The notes under the pieces are model-generated. The model saw only the letters and a program-made list of their open reading frames with translations. It was not told the DNA's origin and made no database searches. 64,000 nt of DNA, taken from JAAGZL01 sp050297535 (GTDB lineage Bacteria; Pseudomonadota; Gammaproteobacteria; Chromatiales; Chromatiaceae). Made by a program: the position numbers and the translations under genes. The DNA lies in NCBI GenBank assembly GCA_050297535.1, contig JBNKSV010000008.1, positions 1 through 64,000 on the forward strand. The letters are read 5' to 3'. Positions 25,030 to 34,907 of the stretch are shown piece after piece; the first letter of the stretch is position 1; each line of letters opens with the position of its first letter.

Positions 25030-27809
25030 TGGGCATCATACGCGCATCAAAGCTTAAGACTAAACTGCTCCTTATCAGCATGGTTCCTACGGCTATCATA
25101 GCTCTCTTACTCGCTGTTTATGTGATAAATGCGCAACTGGATACCCTTAAAACCTCATTCACGGAGCGCGGCAATGCCGTAGCAAAAGAGCTGGCTGCCG
25201 TTGCAATTTACGGTATATATTCCGGAAATAAGGATGCTCTCACCATAAGCACAAACAATATCTTTACGCGTGACAACATCATCGCCATCTACATATTTAG
25301 TGAAAATGGAGAGCTAATACTTAGTAAAGAGAGACAGGGTCAACACGACACACCCAATAAAGCAAATAACTCACAGCGATTCTCTGCCAGCATATCATAT
25401 GATACTGCCGTATCCGGTCTTGCCGATTACCCGGAACAAATTGGCGTGGAGCAGGACGACGCCCAAGTCATCAAACTCGGTAAGGCAACTGTTGTGATGA
25501 CCGACAGTGGTGATCTGGTGAACCATAAAGAGATAATACGTAACAGTCTGTTGCTTGTCCTTATGGGGCTTGTGGTTTCCGGGATAATAGCCGGTCTATT
25601 GAGTCATAAAATTGTCTCACCGATTACACGCCTAACCAGGGCCGTAATAAGGATGAAGCACGGAGATTTCTCCGCAAGGGTTCCCGCTTATTCAAATGGC
25701 GAGATCCGAACCCTCGAGGACGGATTCAACGCCATGGCTTACGAACTGGAGACCATGCATGAACATCTACAAAGCCAGGTTGATCAGGCAACATCAGATC
25801 TCACCCATACCCTTGAAGAATTAGAGATACAAAATGTCGAGTTGGTATTGGCAAGGAAAAGAGAGCAAAAGGCCAACAAGGTAAAGTCGGAATTCCTGGC
25901 GAATATGAGCCATGAAATACGCACACCGATGAACGGGGTAATCGGCTTTATCAACCTGCTACTTAAAACTGAACTGTCCGCCGAACAACGAAACATGATC
26001 CAGACGATATCCAAGTCTGCTACCGACCTGCTGGGTATAATCAATAACATTCTGGATTATTCCAAACTGGAGTCTGACAAGCTAAAACCGGAACGCAATG
26101 TATTTGATGTGCGCGAATGTTTTGAAAGCCCGATAAATTTTCTAGCACCAGCCGCACACGACAAAAATCTGGAGCTGTTGATGTTGATTTATTCAGACGT
26201 GCCGGAACAGCTGATTGGGGACGATCTTAGAATCCGACAAATCCTGGTAAACCTGATTAGCAACTCCATCAAATTTACCAGTAAAGGAGAAGTAATAGTC
26301 CGCGTTATGCTGGATGATCACGATGATAATGGAAATGTCACCCTGAGATTTACCGTCACCGACACTGGTATCGGCATCAGCAAACAGGCCCAAGAATCAC
26401 TGTTCAGGTCGTTTCATCAGGCGGACTCATCCACCAGCAGAAGATTTGGCGGCAGCGGCCTTGGTCTCAGCATCAGCCAAAAATTAGCCAACGCGATGGG
26501 CGGAGATATTATAGTAAACAGCAATGAAAACGAGGGTTCGGAATTTATAGTCACACTAAAGCTGCAGCAGGCACAGAAATGCCACTCCAAACAACTTAAT
26601 ACTATCTGTTTTAGTAACATTAAATGCGGACTTATTGACAATCACACCCTATCCAGACTGGTAATGCGCCATAACCTAACAGCTATGGGTATTAATGTTA
26701 TAGACATGGAGTTTTCTGATCTTAATCTGGAAAACGCCAATAAACTAGACTGTATCATCATCTGTTTTGCAGCCACAGAGACAGATAAAAACGACATTAT
26801 TGAACGCCTGGAATCAATAAAATACAGCAACCGCACCCCTGTGCTGGTACTCATAAGCTCATCCAATCATGAAACAATTCATCACATTGAAAAATCCGCC
26901 AATGTTTTCTGCTTATCTAAGCCGCTTGGCAACAGCATGCTGGCACACACTATCAACGTTATATTAGATAATGGGAACACGCTTAAACATAAGGCTAGGA
27001 CTCTCATGAATACTGGTAACAAACAACCAGTCAATGAAAAGTATGACAACACGCCATTTGAAAACATTCAAATCTTGATCGCAGATGACAATCAGATAAA
27101 TCTTGAACTAGTCACCACGCTGCTACGCCTGCTCGGTGCCACAGTCACCCAGGCTGTTGATGGAAATGAAGCGATAAATCTCGCATGCACTCATAGCTAC
27201 GACCTTATACTCATGGATATCCACATGCCGAATGTTAGCGGTCTTGAGGCCACACAGATGATCAGGCAATACGAGGCCAATACATCCAGACACACCCATA
27301 TAATTGCCCTAACGGCAGACATAATGCCCGACACAAGAGAGAAAGTTAGAACGTCCGGGATGGATGATTACCTAGTAAAACCTTTGGATGAGACCAAGTT
27401 GATAGATATTGTCAGTAGACACTTGGCAATAAAACAGATACCACAGCATGCGTCATTGCCAGAAGCGCCAACACCATCGGAAACACTAATGAATGACATC
27501 ATTCGTGATATCGAACAGGCGGTAAATATAGCTGGAGGCAACCAGGAACTTGCACAGAAATTATTCGAACAATTTTGCAGCGAGCTTCCGCAACAGTCCG
27601 AGTCCATAAAGCGTTCCGCCATAACAGGCAACTGGGATGAACTGGGTGAATCAGCACATTCGTTATGCGGAGCTGCATCAATATGCGCTGCCGAATCCCT
27701 GAAAAATATCACCAAAGAATTAGAAAATGCCGCTAAAAACAGATCAGAGAATAATATTGATGAATTAATCTGCAAGTTGGATGAAGCAGTGAAATTGATT
27801 TTAAATTAA
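25029..27809 (+). CDS. BarA/GacS-like hybrid sensor histidine kinase
   Basis: This 926-residue inner-membrane kinase has membrane helices at about 13-33 and 172-192 around a periplasmic sensor, then a HAMP domain (to about 250), a coiled coil, a HisKA domain with the phospho-acceptor His295 in NMSHEIRTPMNG, and an ATPase domain (DTGIGISKQ, GGSGLGLSISQ). A degenerate receiver follows, then a true receiver (Asp730 in LILMDIHMP), and a C-terminal HPt domain with His877 (AHSLCGAA). Order and length match E. coli BarA (918 residues). No cognate response regulator is beside it. It is coupled to the binding protein upstream. Confidence 0.9.
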   Translation: MGIIRASKLKTKLLLISMVPTAIIALLLAVYVINAQLDTLKTSFTERGNAVAKELAAVAIYGIYSGNKDALTISTNNIFTRDNIIAIYIFSENGELILSKERQGQHDTPNKANNSQRFSASISYDTAVSGLADYPEQIGVEQDDAQVIKLGKATVVMTDSGDLVNHKEIIRNSLLLVLMGLVVSGIIAGLLSHKIVSPITRLTRAVIRMKHGDFSARVPAYSNGEIRTLEDGFNAMAYELETMHEHLQSQVDQATSDLTHTLEELEIQNVELVLARKREQKANKVKSEFLANMSHEIRTPMNGVIGFINLLLKTELSAEQRNMIQTISKSATDLLGIINNILDYSKLESDKLKPERNVFDVRECFESPINFLAPAAHDKNLELLMLIYSDVPEQLIGDDLRIRQILVNLISNSIKFTSKGEVIVRVMLDDHDDNGNVTLRFTVTDTGIGISKQAQESLFRSFHQADSSTSRRFGGSGLGLSISQKLANAMGGDIIVNSNENEGSEFIVTLKLQQAQKCHSKQLNTICFSNIKCGLIDNHTLSRLVMRHNLTAMGINVIDMEFSDLNLENANKLDCIIICFAATETDKNDIIERLESIKYSNRTPVLVLISSSNHETIHHIEKSANVFCLSKPLGNSMLAHTINVILDNGNTLKHKARTLMNTGNKQPVNEKYDNTPFENIQILIADDNQINLELVTTLLRLLGATVTQAVDGNEAINLACTHSYDLILMDIHMPNVSGLEATQMIRQYEANTSRHTHIIALTADIMPDTREKVRTSGMDDYLVKPLDETKLIDIVSRHLAIKQIPQHASLPEAPTPSETLMNDIIRDIEQAVNIAGGNQELAQKLFEQFCSELPQQSESIKRSAITGNWDELGESAHSLCGAASICAAESLKNITKELENAAKNRSENNIDELICKLDEAVKLILN

Positions 27810-27889
27810 AGATCTGTCAACCGCCATGTCTTACTATTATCTGGCGTGGTAAAATAGATAAGCCCTACCCAAATAATTAACCACTCATT

Positions 27890-28750
27890 ATGTTGACCCA
27901 TGCTTCTGAAAATACAGTGTCATTAAGATTATCGGTAGCCATTCTGCTGGCACTCTCTCTAACCCTGCAGGTTTCTATTTGTAAAGCATCTGGCAGACCA
28001 AAGCGTATTGCCTCTATCAATCTGTGTACCGATCAACTGTTATTGATGCTGGCGCCATCGGAAAGAATAGTATCCGTTAGCTCGCTATCTCTTGACCCCC
28101 ATAGCTCTTACATGGCGGATGTTGCTAAAAACCACCACAGCAATCACGGCAAGGCCGAAGAGATATTACCTCTGAAACCTGATCTGATTCTGGCTAGCGG
28201 CTATGCCGCCCGCCCTGCTGTAGAGTTGCTGCGCAAGCTTGGTTATCATGTTGAGATATTGCCAATGGCAACTGACCTCGCCGGTATTCGCAGCAATATA
28301 GAAGCTATTGCAACTCTTGTAGGCGAAGAGAATAAAGGCCGCCAGTTGGTAGCGCAAATGGATAAAAAGATTTCTCAAATCCAAAAGCAATGGGGCGAAA
28401 ATAAAGAGAGGGCGATACTCTATCAACCCCGCGGCTACACCAGCGGTAAAAATACCTTACAAGATGAAGCCTTACGGCTGGCCGGCTGGGAGAATGCCGC
28501 TGCTGAGGTCGGTATTGATGGCTACGGATATATCGGTCTTGAACAACTTCTTATGGCGCAACCGAAGCAGATATTTACCTCCAGCTATGCCCCTGGCACC
28601 AGCTCCATAGCTCAGAGACAATTACATCACCCGGTACTCAAGCGTCTAACTTCAGATCGTCCAATGATCGAGATAGATTACAGATTTTGGATCTGCGACG
28701 GCCCCATGTTCACCGATGCCATTGAAGCCCTGGCTGCCGCCCACAAATGA
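27890..28750 (+). CDS. btuF: Cobalamin-type ABC transporter, periplasmic binding protein
   Basis: The 286-residue protein has a signal peptide (about residues 1-34) and the BtuF/FecB fold: KRIASINLCTDQLLLMLAP, then LKPDLILASGYA, and AIEALAAAHK at the end. It would deliver vitamin B12, or a related corrinoid, to BtuCD. The start ATG at 27890 is 81 bases after the kinase gene. Its stop overlaps btuC by 4 bases. The class also binds siderophores; the B12 assignment rests on the neighbouring riboswitch-controlled btuB. Confidence 0.82.
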   Translation: MLTHASENTVSLRLSVAILLALSLTLQVSICKASGRPKRIASINLCTDQLLLMLAPSERIVSVSSLSLDPHSSYMADVAKNHHSNHGKAEEILPLKPDLILASGYAARPAVELLRKLGYHVEILPMATDLAGIRSNIEAIATLVGEENKGRQLVAQMDKKISQIQKQWGENKERAILYQPRGYTSGKNTLQDEALRLAGWENAAAEVGIDGYGYIGLEQLLMAQPKQIFTSSYAPGTSSIAQRQLHHPVLKRLTSDRPMIEIDYRFWICDGPMFTDAIEALAAAHK

Positions 28751-29754
28751 GCAGTGCATACATGATCTCCCAGCGTAGACTGCTATTCATGCTTATCGTC
28801 GCAGTGGCTGCGCTGTTTTTTCTTTCACTCTCTACTGGAAGCAACCCGTTTTCCCTGATCATGGCGGCTGGCGACGCCATGGCTGACAGCCCTTCTGTCA
28901 TATCATTGATACTGACTGAAATCAGGCTACCCAGGACGCTTGTCGCCTTGCTCGCAGGCGCAACACTTGGGCTATGTGGTGCAGTAATGCAGGGACTGTT
29001 ACGTAATCCGCTGGCTAGTCCAGGTCTGATCGGGAGCTCCAGCGGTGCTGCATTCGGCGCTGTATTGATGCTATATCTCGGCTTTGCCGACATTGTGCCG
29101 GTGGCCCTGCCATTGGGCGGCATGTTAGGTTCACTCCTGGCGATGCTGCTCGTCTATGCCATGGCGGGACGCGACGCCAGCATCCTGACGCTGATTTTGG
29201 CAGGTATCGCCATCAACACCCTGGCGTTGGCGTTGGTGTCGCTGTTGCTCAATCTTGCCCCTAGTCCTTATGCGGTGCAAGAGATAGCGCTCTGGATGCT
29301 TGGATCTGTAGCGGACAAGGGTATGAATGACTTCTGGTTATTGCTGTTCCCCACCCTGATCGGATGGACCCTATTGGCCGGATCAGGCAAGGCCCTGGAT
29401 GCACTGACCCTGGGGGAAGATACCGCTGCAACCTTGGGATTTAATATTGCAGCTATGCGCTGGCGCCTGTTTCTGGCCACGGCGCTTGCAGTGGGAGCTG
29501 CTGTCTCCGTCACCGGGGCCATTGGTTTTGTCGGACTGGTGACGCCCCATCTGATAAGACCATTCGTAGGTCATCAACCAAGCCGTCTGCTAGCCAGCAG
29601 TGCTATCGCCGGTGCAGCCATGCTCATGCTTGCGGACATCATCGTGCGACTATTACCTCCAGGTAATGAGATTAAAGTCGGGGTTATCACCTCGCTGGTG
29701 GGTGCACCATTCTTTCTATATCTAATCCTCAAGACTCGGAGGGTGCAGATATGA
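28747..29754 (+). CDS. btuC: Cobalamin-type ABC transporter permease
   Basis: This 335-residue FecCD-family permease has about ten membrane segments. Family landmarks include RLPRTLVALLAGATLGLCGA (about 60-79), RNPLASPGLIGSSSGAAFGA and GFVGLVTPHLIRPFVGHQPS near the ATPase-contact loop. It overlaps btuF at its start and btuD at its end by 4 bases each, which supports a single translationally coupled importer unit. Confidence 0.9.
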   Translation: MSSAYMISQRRLLFMLIVAVAALFFLSLSTGSNPFSLIMAAGDAMADSPSVISLILTEIRLPRTLVALLAGATLGLCGAVMQGLLRNPLASPGLIGSSSGAAFGAVLMLYLGFADIVPVALPLGGMLGSLLAMLLVYAMAGRDASILTLILAGIAINTLALALVSLLLNLAPSPYAVQEIALWMLGSVADKGMNDFWLLLFPTLIGWTLLAGSGKALDALTLGEDTAATLGFNIAAMRWRLFLATALAVGAAVSVTGAIGFVGLVTPHLIRPFVGHQPSRLLASSAIAGAAMLMLADIIVRLLPPGNEIKVGVITSLVGAPFFLYLILKTRRVQI

Positions 29755-30527
29755 AACGGCTACAGGCTGATAATATCTCTCTCTCTGTTGAGGATGTATT
29801 AATCCTCAATGGCGTTGACCTGAACCTGAAGGCTGGTGAATTGTTAGGGCTCATTGGGCCGAATGGCGCCGGTAAGAGCACCCTACTGCGTACTATCGCT
29901 GGCCTCACCAAACCAACAGGCGGAGCAGTCCTTCTGGATGACTCTAATCTGCTGCAGATGGAGCCAAAACATCGTGCGCGTAAGATCGCATATTTGTCCC
30001 AGGAAGGAATTGTACATTGGCCTCTAGTTGTGGAGAGACTGATCGAACTGGGCCGCCTCCCCCATCTGGATGGCTGGCAACGGCCATCCTCTCAGGATAT
30101 GGATATCATAGATAGGGTTATGCAACAGACAGACGTGCAACATCTGCGCGGACGTACCTTCGATACCCTATCGGGCGGCGAGGCCATGCGGGTATTGCTG
30201 GCGCGGGCCTTGGTTGGAGAACCTGATATTCTGCTGGCGGATGAACCAGTTGCCGCGTTGGATCCGGCCCATCAACTGGAGGTGATGCAACTCCTGAAAG
30301 ATCACTGCAAATCCGGTGGCGCAGTTATTGTGGTGCTGCACGATCTGTCACTGGCATCGCATTTCTGCGACAGACTGCAACTACTGGATTCAGGGGAAAC
30401 GATTGCGGTTGGTGGCCCGGCAACCGTGCTGTCAGATGATAATCTTAGGGATGTTTACAAAATCAAGGTGAACCCTAATGCTATATCTGCAATGGACGCA
30501 TTCTCATTACGTTATACAGAACTGTAG
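29751..30527 (+). CDS. btuD: Cobalamin-type ABC transporter ATPase
   Basis: The 258-residue ATPase powers the importer. Walker A is GPNGAGKST (about residues 36-44), the signature motif is LSGGEAMRV, Walker B is ILLADEPVAALD, and the switch His is in VVLHDLS. The length is normal. Its TAG stop lies inside a 27-base inverted repeat, so the last codons border directly on a repeat element that may end transcription or protect the 3' end. Confidence 0.9.
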   Translation: MKRLQADNISLSVEDVLILNGVDLNLKAGELLGLIGPNGAGKSTLLRTIAGLTKPTGGAVLLDDSNLLQMEPKHRARKIAYLSQEGIVHWPLVVERLIELGRLPHLDGWQRPSSQDMDIIDRVMQQTDVQHLRGRTFDTLSGGEAMRVLLARALVGEPDILLADEPVAALDPAHQLEVMQLLKDHCKSGGAVIVVLHDLSLASHFCDRLQLLDSGETIAVGGPATVLSDDNLRDVYKIKVNPNAISAMDAFSLRYTEL

Positions 30528-30599
30528 GAGCCCACTCCTGTGGGCGATTCTTGATTAGTACGAACCAACTGGAATCGCCCACAGGAGTGGGCTCCTACA
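30523..30599. repeat. Perfect 27-bp inverted repeat between btuD and btuB
   Basis: The arm at 30523-30549 (beginning TGTAGGAGCCCACTCC) is an exact reverse complement of 30573-30599, with a 23-base spacer. Each arm also contains a smaller palindrome (GCCCACTCCTGTGGGC). It is the same family as the element at 8542-8649. It includes the btuD stop and ends eight bases from the btuB stop, so it is the only space between the convergent genes and may end both transcripts. Confidence 0.93.
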
Positions 30600-30607
30600 C
30601 CATAGTT

Positions 30608-32581
30608 CTAATAAAAATCGTAACCGACGGTTAGCCAGAGGTTGCGTTCCGGCGATGGGTAGTATGCCCCTGATACTCCTGAAGCTACCCCCATCTCGCT
30701 GTATTCCTTATCAAACAGGTTATTCACCTTCAGCACAATACCCAAGTTACCAATGTCATACTCACCACTCAGATTGACCACTGTGTAACTATCTAATTTC
30801 TCATAGTTATTATCATAATCGCTGTCCAGGGCCCTATCCCCAACATATTTCACCTCCGCATGCAGACCAAGATCATGTATTGGATAATAGTCCAGCATTA
30901 TGGACGAGCTATGCTCCGCAACCAACGGAACCCTGTTCCCTTCATATAGCCCGGATGTTATCTCAGCATCCACATAACTATAGCTAAAGCCGACCTCGAT
31001 ATTTTTCGTTATCTGCCTTTTTGCCTCTAAGATCAATCCGTTGCGCTCGGTGGAGTCCAGGTTGACGTTCATATATGCCACTGCGTCATAGCTGATCTCG
31101 TTCTTCAGGTTGAGCCGGTACGCCGTAGCCTTAAAGCTGGCATACGAAGTCTGCCACTCACCTCCAATCTCATAGGAAACACCGGTCTGGTTCTTCAAGC
31201 CAGTAGTACTACTCCAAACACTGGTATGCTCATCTACCTTGGCAAAGCGAAAGTTCTCGTCAGCGCGTGCAAACAGCCGCCAGAATTCATTGGGTCGAAA
31301 CACCACGCCAAAGGTGCCGACGGTAACCTCATCATCCAGATTTTCGCCATCAGAGAAATTACTGCCAAAGGTGCTATCCTCAGTTACGTGATTTCTAACC
31401 AACGCCCTGCGGGCACCCGCGGTCACCGACCATTTATCAGTGATGGGAAAAACACCCTGAAGATAATAGGCATAGATCCTTTGATCTATCTCGGTATTTT
31501 TAGTAAAAAACCAGCTTGGGACATCCACACTGTTTTCATAATCGGTCATCTCGAAATCAGCACCGACGGTAAACTGGGCCTCGCCTCCGTTCATCGGCAC
31601 CACGCCAACCAGGCGCGGTGTCAAAGTAAAGACATCTCTGGTCTGATCTCCATAGCTTTTCCCCATCGTCCTGGAACCCAAGATATAATCCCGATCAACA
31701 TCGCTATAGGACAACTCTGATTCCAGCGACCACTCATCAGTCAATCTACGGCTTATACCGATTCTACCCATAGCAGTGTCGGTATCCTGGTAATCTCCAG
31801 CATACGCAGAATGCGATTGGCTACGATCAGCATTCATCTCATCTGTGTATAACGCACCTGGCGTTTCAAGATCGTCATTCGTGTTATGAAATTCAGCAAA
31901 CACCTTCCCTGATGTGGATTCATAATCAATCCGTCCCATCAGGTTCTGATAGTCCTGATGATTGTTATCGCGGTAATTATCTGACTCGCTCTTTTCGGTG
32001 GATAACCGATAAGATATGCCATTATCCAGTCGGTTGTTCAATGACGCGGTAAGGCTGCGACTGTCATAACTTCCAAGGGTGAGATCAACATTAGCATGAA
32101 ATTCCCGCGGGGTTCGGGTAATGATATTGATTACTCCACCCACTGCCTGGTTCCCGAACAGGGTGCCGGCGCTGCCCTGAATAATCTCAATACGTTCGAC
32201 ATCCTTGAGTGCGATAGTCGAGATATCGGGCACACTGCTATCGGCGGCACTGTTCAAACGGCGCCCATCTACCATGATCAAGGTGTTGGATGATGCGTAA
32301 GAGCCAAATCCACGCAGATCAAACATCGCTCCACTGCTGCCACTACCGTAGAGATCACGTACTTGAATCCCTGCCCTGGCTCTCAGCAGCTCCGCTACAT
32401 TGTGTGCGCCGCTCTGTGCGATTTCTTCTTCTGAAATAACCGTTATGCTGGCAGGGGTCGGAACTGCTGACTGCTCCGATCTGGTGGCGCTCACCACCAC
32501 GGTATCCAGAACGGTTGGAACTTCAGCTACGACATTAGTAGTCGCCACCAGAATGGGCAGCAAGAGGATATATCTTTTCAT
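30608..32581 (-). CDS. btuB: TonB-dependent vitamin B12 receptor
   Basis: The 657-residue outer-membrane receptor has a signal peptide (MKRYILLLPILVATTNVVA), a TonB box (DTVVVSATR), a plug domain (PASITVISEEEIAQSG to AVGGVINIITR) and a barrel ending in aromatic Tyr (LTVGYDFY). The start is set at ATG 32581, after a GGGGAAG ribosome binding site; the frame continues 35 codons upstream but has no signal there. A cobalamin riboswitch in its leader and btuFCD on the other side support vitamin B12 as ligand. Confidence 0.9.
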   Translation of the reverse strand: MKRYILLLPILVATTNVVAEVPTVLDTVVVSATRSEQSAVPTPASITVISEEEIAQSGAHNVAELLRARAGIQVRDLYGSGSSGAMFDLRGFGSYASSNTLIMVDGRRLNSAADSSVPDISTIALKDVERIEIIQGSAGTLFGNQAVGGVINIITRTPREFHANVDLTLGSYDSRSLTASLNNRLDNGISYRLSTEKSESDNYRDNNHQDYQNLMGRIDYESTSGKVFAEFHNTNDDLETPGALYTDEMNADRSQSHSAYAGDYQDTDTAMGRIGISRRLTDEWSLESELSYSDVDRDYILGSRTMGKSYGDQTRDVFTLTPRLVGVVPMNGGEAQFTVGADFEMTDYENSVDVPSWFFTKNTEIDQRIYAYYLQGVFPITDKWSVTAGARRALVRNHVTEDSTFGSNFSDGENLDDEVTVGTFGVVFRPNEFWRLFARADENFRFAKVDEHTSVWSSTTGLKNQTGVSYEIGGEWQTSYASFKATAYRLNLKNEISYDAVAYMNVNLDSTERNGLILEAKRQITKNIEVGFSYSYVDAEITSGLYEGNRVPLVAEHSSSIMLDYYPIHDLGLHAEVKYVGDRALDSDYDNNYEKLDSYTVVNLSGEYDIGNLGIVLKVNNLFDKEYSEMGVASGVSGAYYPSPERNLWLTVGYDFY

Positions 32582-32717
32582 TATTCTTCCCCAACAGCAC
32601 TCACCCGTGCCGTTTCTTATTGGTGAAATAATGGATGTGTGGGGGGAAGGAAGGGAACTTATCTGACTGTCGGTCAAAACGTTCACCTGTGGCCGCCCTC
32701 CGCGACATCCGGTTAGT

Positions 32718-32905
32718 TACCAAAGGCTGGTCTCCGGACTCGCAGGGCGGATGTACTCCGTGATACAGCGCCTTCCCATGTGTGAACACAGTGGCCTTGT
32801 GCTGATCATTTACCCTGCCTACCGTTGCGGGGGCAGTGTCGGCATTGAGCGATTTTCGCACCGACTTCCCATTTATCTGCATGCAGCAGATACCTCAGGT
32901 GGCGA
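32718..32905 (-). promoter_or_regulatory. Cobalamin riboswitch
   Basis: Read on the minus strand, the conserved core is evident: AATGGGAAGTCGGTGCGAAAA, CTGCCCCCGCAACGGTA, GGCCACTGTGTTC (the B12 box), CATGGGAAGGCG and GAGTCCGGAGACCAGCC in the right order. It ends about 135 bases before the btuB start. Adenosylcobalamin binding should lower btuB expression. I do not see an obvious terminator between aptamer and gene, so control of translation start is the likelier mode. Confidence 0.95.
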
Positions 32906-33124
32906 GGACTTTAAGTGGATAATCTATTGCCGTCAAGTATGTATATTTACACATGTTTGATTCAAGACTGTAACAATAAATTATAACCACTTGTTTATAT
33001 TAAAAATATTTACAGAATAATTATTAAAGGATTATGTTCTTTATGCCGATACGTATCTATGAAGGTATACATATAATTGCTCAATAAGAACATCAGAATA
33101 TAAATATTAGTCAGTACGATTTCA
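32906..33124. other. AT-rich divergent region
   Basis: This region separates the riboswitch leader of btuB from the regulator gene at 33125 and must hold both promoters. It is very AT-rich; many -10-like hexamers occur and none can be singled out. Confidence 0.4.
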
Positions 33125-34858
33125 ATGAATGTGGTTGCAAAAGTATCGGTCTGCTCAGGCGCTAGAGGTAAGGCTCTGGTAGCAGATGATGAACACAGCA
33201 ATCGCGTGATGATTAGTACCATTCTGAAACATATTGGCTATGAGGTAATTCAGGCAGGAGACGGCTCAGAGGCTGTTGCACTCTACAAATCAGAACGACC
33301 GGATATCATCCTGATGGACGTGATGATGCCGGTTATGGACGGTTACCAGGCAGTCAACGAGATCAGGTCTATTCCAACAGATCGCTTCATTCCAATCATC
33401 TTTTTAACCGGAATAAGCGATGAGCAGGAACTGGCTAGATGTATTGAGGTAGGTGGAGATGATTTTCTTACCAAACCGTTCAGCACCATCCTCTTAAAGG
33501 CGAAGATACAGTCTATGGAGCGCATCTCACAACTGCATAACCAGATAAATATGTTACACGCCAGGACCCAGCATGATCAGCGCCTGGCACGAGAGGTATT
33601 TGCCAGCGCCGTAATATCTGAGAATGTTGCCCTGCGCAGTATCAACACCCTACTAAAACCGGCGGAAATATTCAGTGGCGATGTCCTACTAACGGCCTAC
33701 TCGCCTTCTGGTGATCTTAATATCTTGATGGGGGATTTTACTGGTCATGGCCTTGCCGCAGCGCTCGGAGCCATGCCGACATCAGATATCTTCCGGGCCA
33801 TGACAAACAAAGGGTTTTCGCCCCAGCAGATCTTATCCGCCATCAACTCCAAACTTTTGGGACTGCTACCCACCGGAATGTTTATGGCGGTCCAGTTTGT
33901 TGCGGTCGCACATACGCTGGATCATGTATTTATGTGTAATTGTGGCATGCCTGATATCCTGCTTTTGAATAGAGATGACCATCAAATTAAACACCGAACA
34001 CCATCACGCGGGGTACCACTCGGCATTCGTAACAATGTTGACTTCGGGGAATTTATTGAACTAATCAAAATAAATCATGGCGATAAGATCCTACTGTCCT
34101 CAGATGGCGTGATTGAGGCGATAAATAACCAGCAGGAGCAATTCGGTAATAGTAGACTTGAAGATGCCATAACAAACTGCTGCGTAGATGAATCGCTTAT
34201 CTCATGTATATCCCAATCCCTATACAGACATTGCGGCAAGGCAACCCAAACTGACGATATTAGCCTGGCGGAGATCCCATGCGATTCTAATCTATTGCAG
34301 GAGATTACGACCGAATCGCCTGAGACAACACATAACCAAGAGCATACACATGAATTAACCAAAACCGATTCCGTGTGTTTTTCTTTGGCGCTGCACGGCA
34401 AGCGCCTGTGTGACGCAGACCCCATCCCACTGCTAATAAATCATATACAGGAAATTGACGGACTTGAGGGACATCGCAGGATACTCTATACAATCCTTAC
34501 GGAACTATATACCAACGCACTTGACCATGGCGTGCTTGGTATGGATTCTTCACTCAAACAGACCCAAGACGGTTTTACCCTCTATTTTACCGAACGTGAG
34601 AAACGCCTGGAACATCTGACAGACGGCTTCATTCGAATCAACTTAAGCTCTCGTGCGACCGAAAATGGAGGCGAGATCGTGATAACGATCGCAGATAGTG
34701 GACCAGGCTTTGACTATAGAAATTACCAGTATGAAAATACGGATCATTCCCGCCTGTTCGGACGCGGTTTACAACTATTGAATGAACTCTGTAGCGCTCT
34801 CTCGTTCGCAGAACCAGGAAATCAGATTGAGGCTATCTATTCATGGACAAAGAACTAG
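33125..34858 (+). CDS. Response regulator with PP2C phosphatase and anti-sigma-type kinase domain (HsbR-like)
   Basis: The 577-residue protein has three parts. A receiver occupies residues 15-130 (Asp65 in IILMDVMMP, Lys117 in LTKPF). A SpoIIE/PP2C phosphatase spans about 165-390 (MGDFTGHG, LLSSDGVIEA and TQTDDISL metal sites). A GHKL ATPase is at about 430-575 (LTELYTNALDHG, ITIADSGPGFD, GRGLQLLNEL). This is the arrangement of Pseudomonas aeruginosa HsbR, which controls the STAS protein HsbA by phosphorylation. No STAS gene is present nearby. A diguanylate cyclase follows after 49 bases. The first ATG was chosen; no clear ribosome binding site decides it. Confidence 0.88.
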   Translation: MNVVAKVSVCSGARGKALVADDEHSNRVMISTILKHIGYEVIQAGDGSEAVALYKSERPDIILMDVMMPVMDGYQAVNEIRSIPTDRFIPIIFLTGISDEQELARCIEVGGDDFLTKPFSTILLKAKIQSMERISQLHNQINMLHARTQHDQRLAREVFASAVISENVALRSINTLLKPAEIFSGDVLLTAYSPSGDLNILMGDFTGHGLAAALGAMPTSDIFRAMTNKGFSPQQILSAINSKLLGLLPTGMFMAVQFVAVAHTLDHVFMCNCGMPDILLLNRDDHQIKHRTPSRGVPLGIRNNVDFGEFIELIKINHGDKILLSSDGVIEAINNQQEQFGNSRLEDAITNCCVDESLISCISQSLYRHCGKATQTDDISLAEIPCDSNLLQEITTESPETTHNQEHTHELTKTDSVCFSLALHGKRLCDADPIPLLINHIQEIDGLEGHRRILYTILTELYTNALDHGVLGMDSSLKQTQDGFTLYFTEREKRLEHLTDGFIRINLSSRATENGGEIVITIADSGPGFDYRNYQYENTDHSRLFGRGLQLLNELCSALSFAEPGNQIEAIYSWTKN

Positions 34859-34907
34859 AATATGTTACAAAACATAAGCAAAAAAACCATAACCATTAGA
34901 TAACATT

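Noticed and set aside
32582..32686. N-terminal extension of btuB
   Set aside because: The signal peptide and the ribosome binding site place the start at 32581; the extension would lie in the riboswitch leader.
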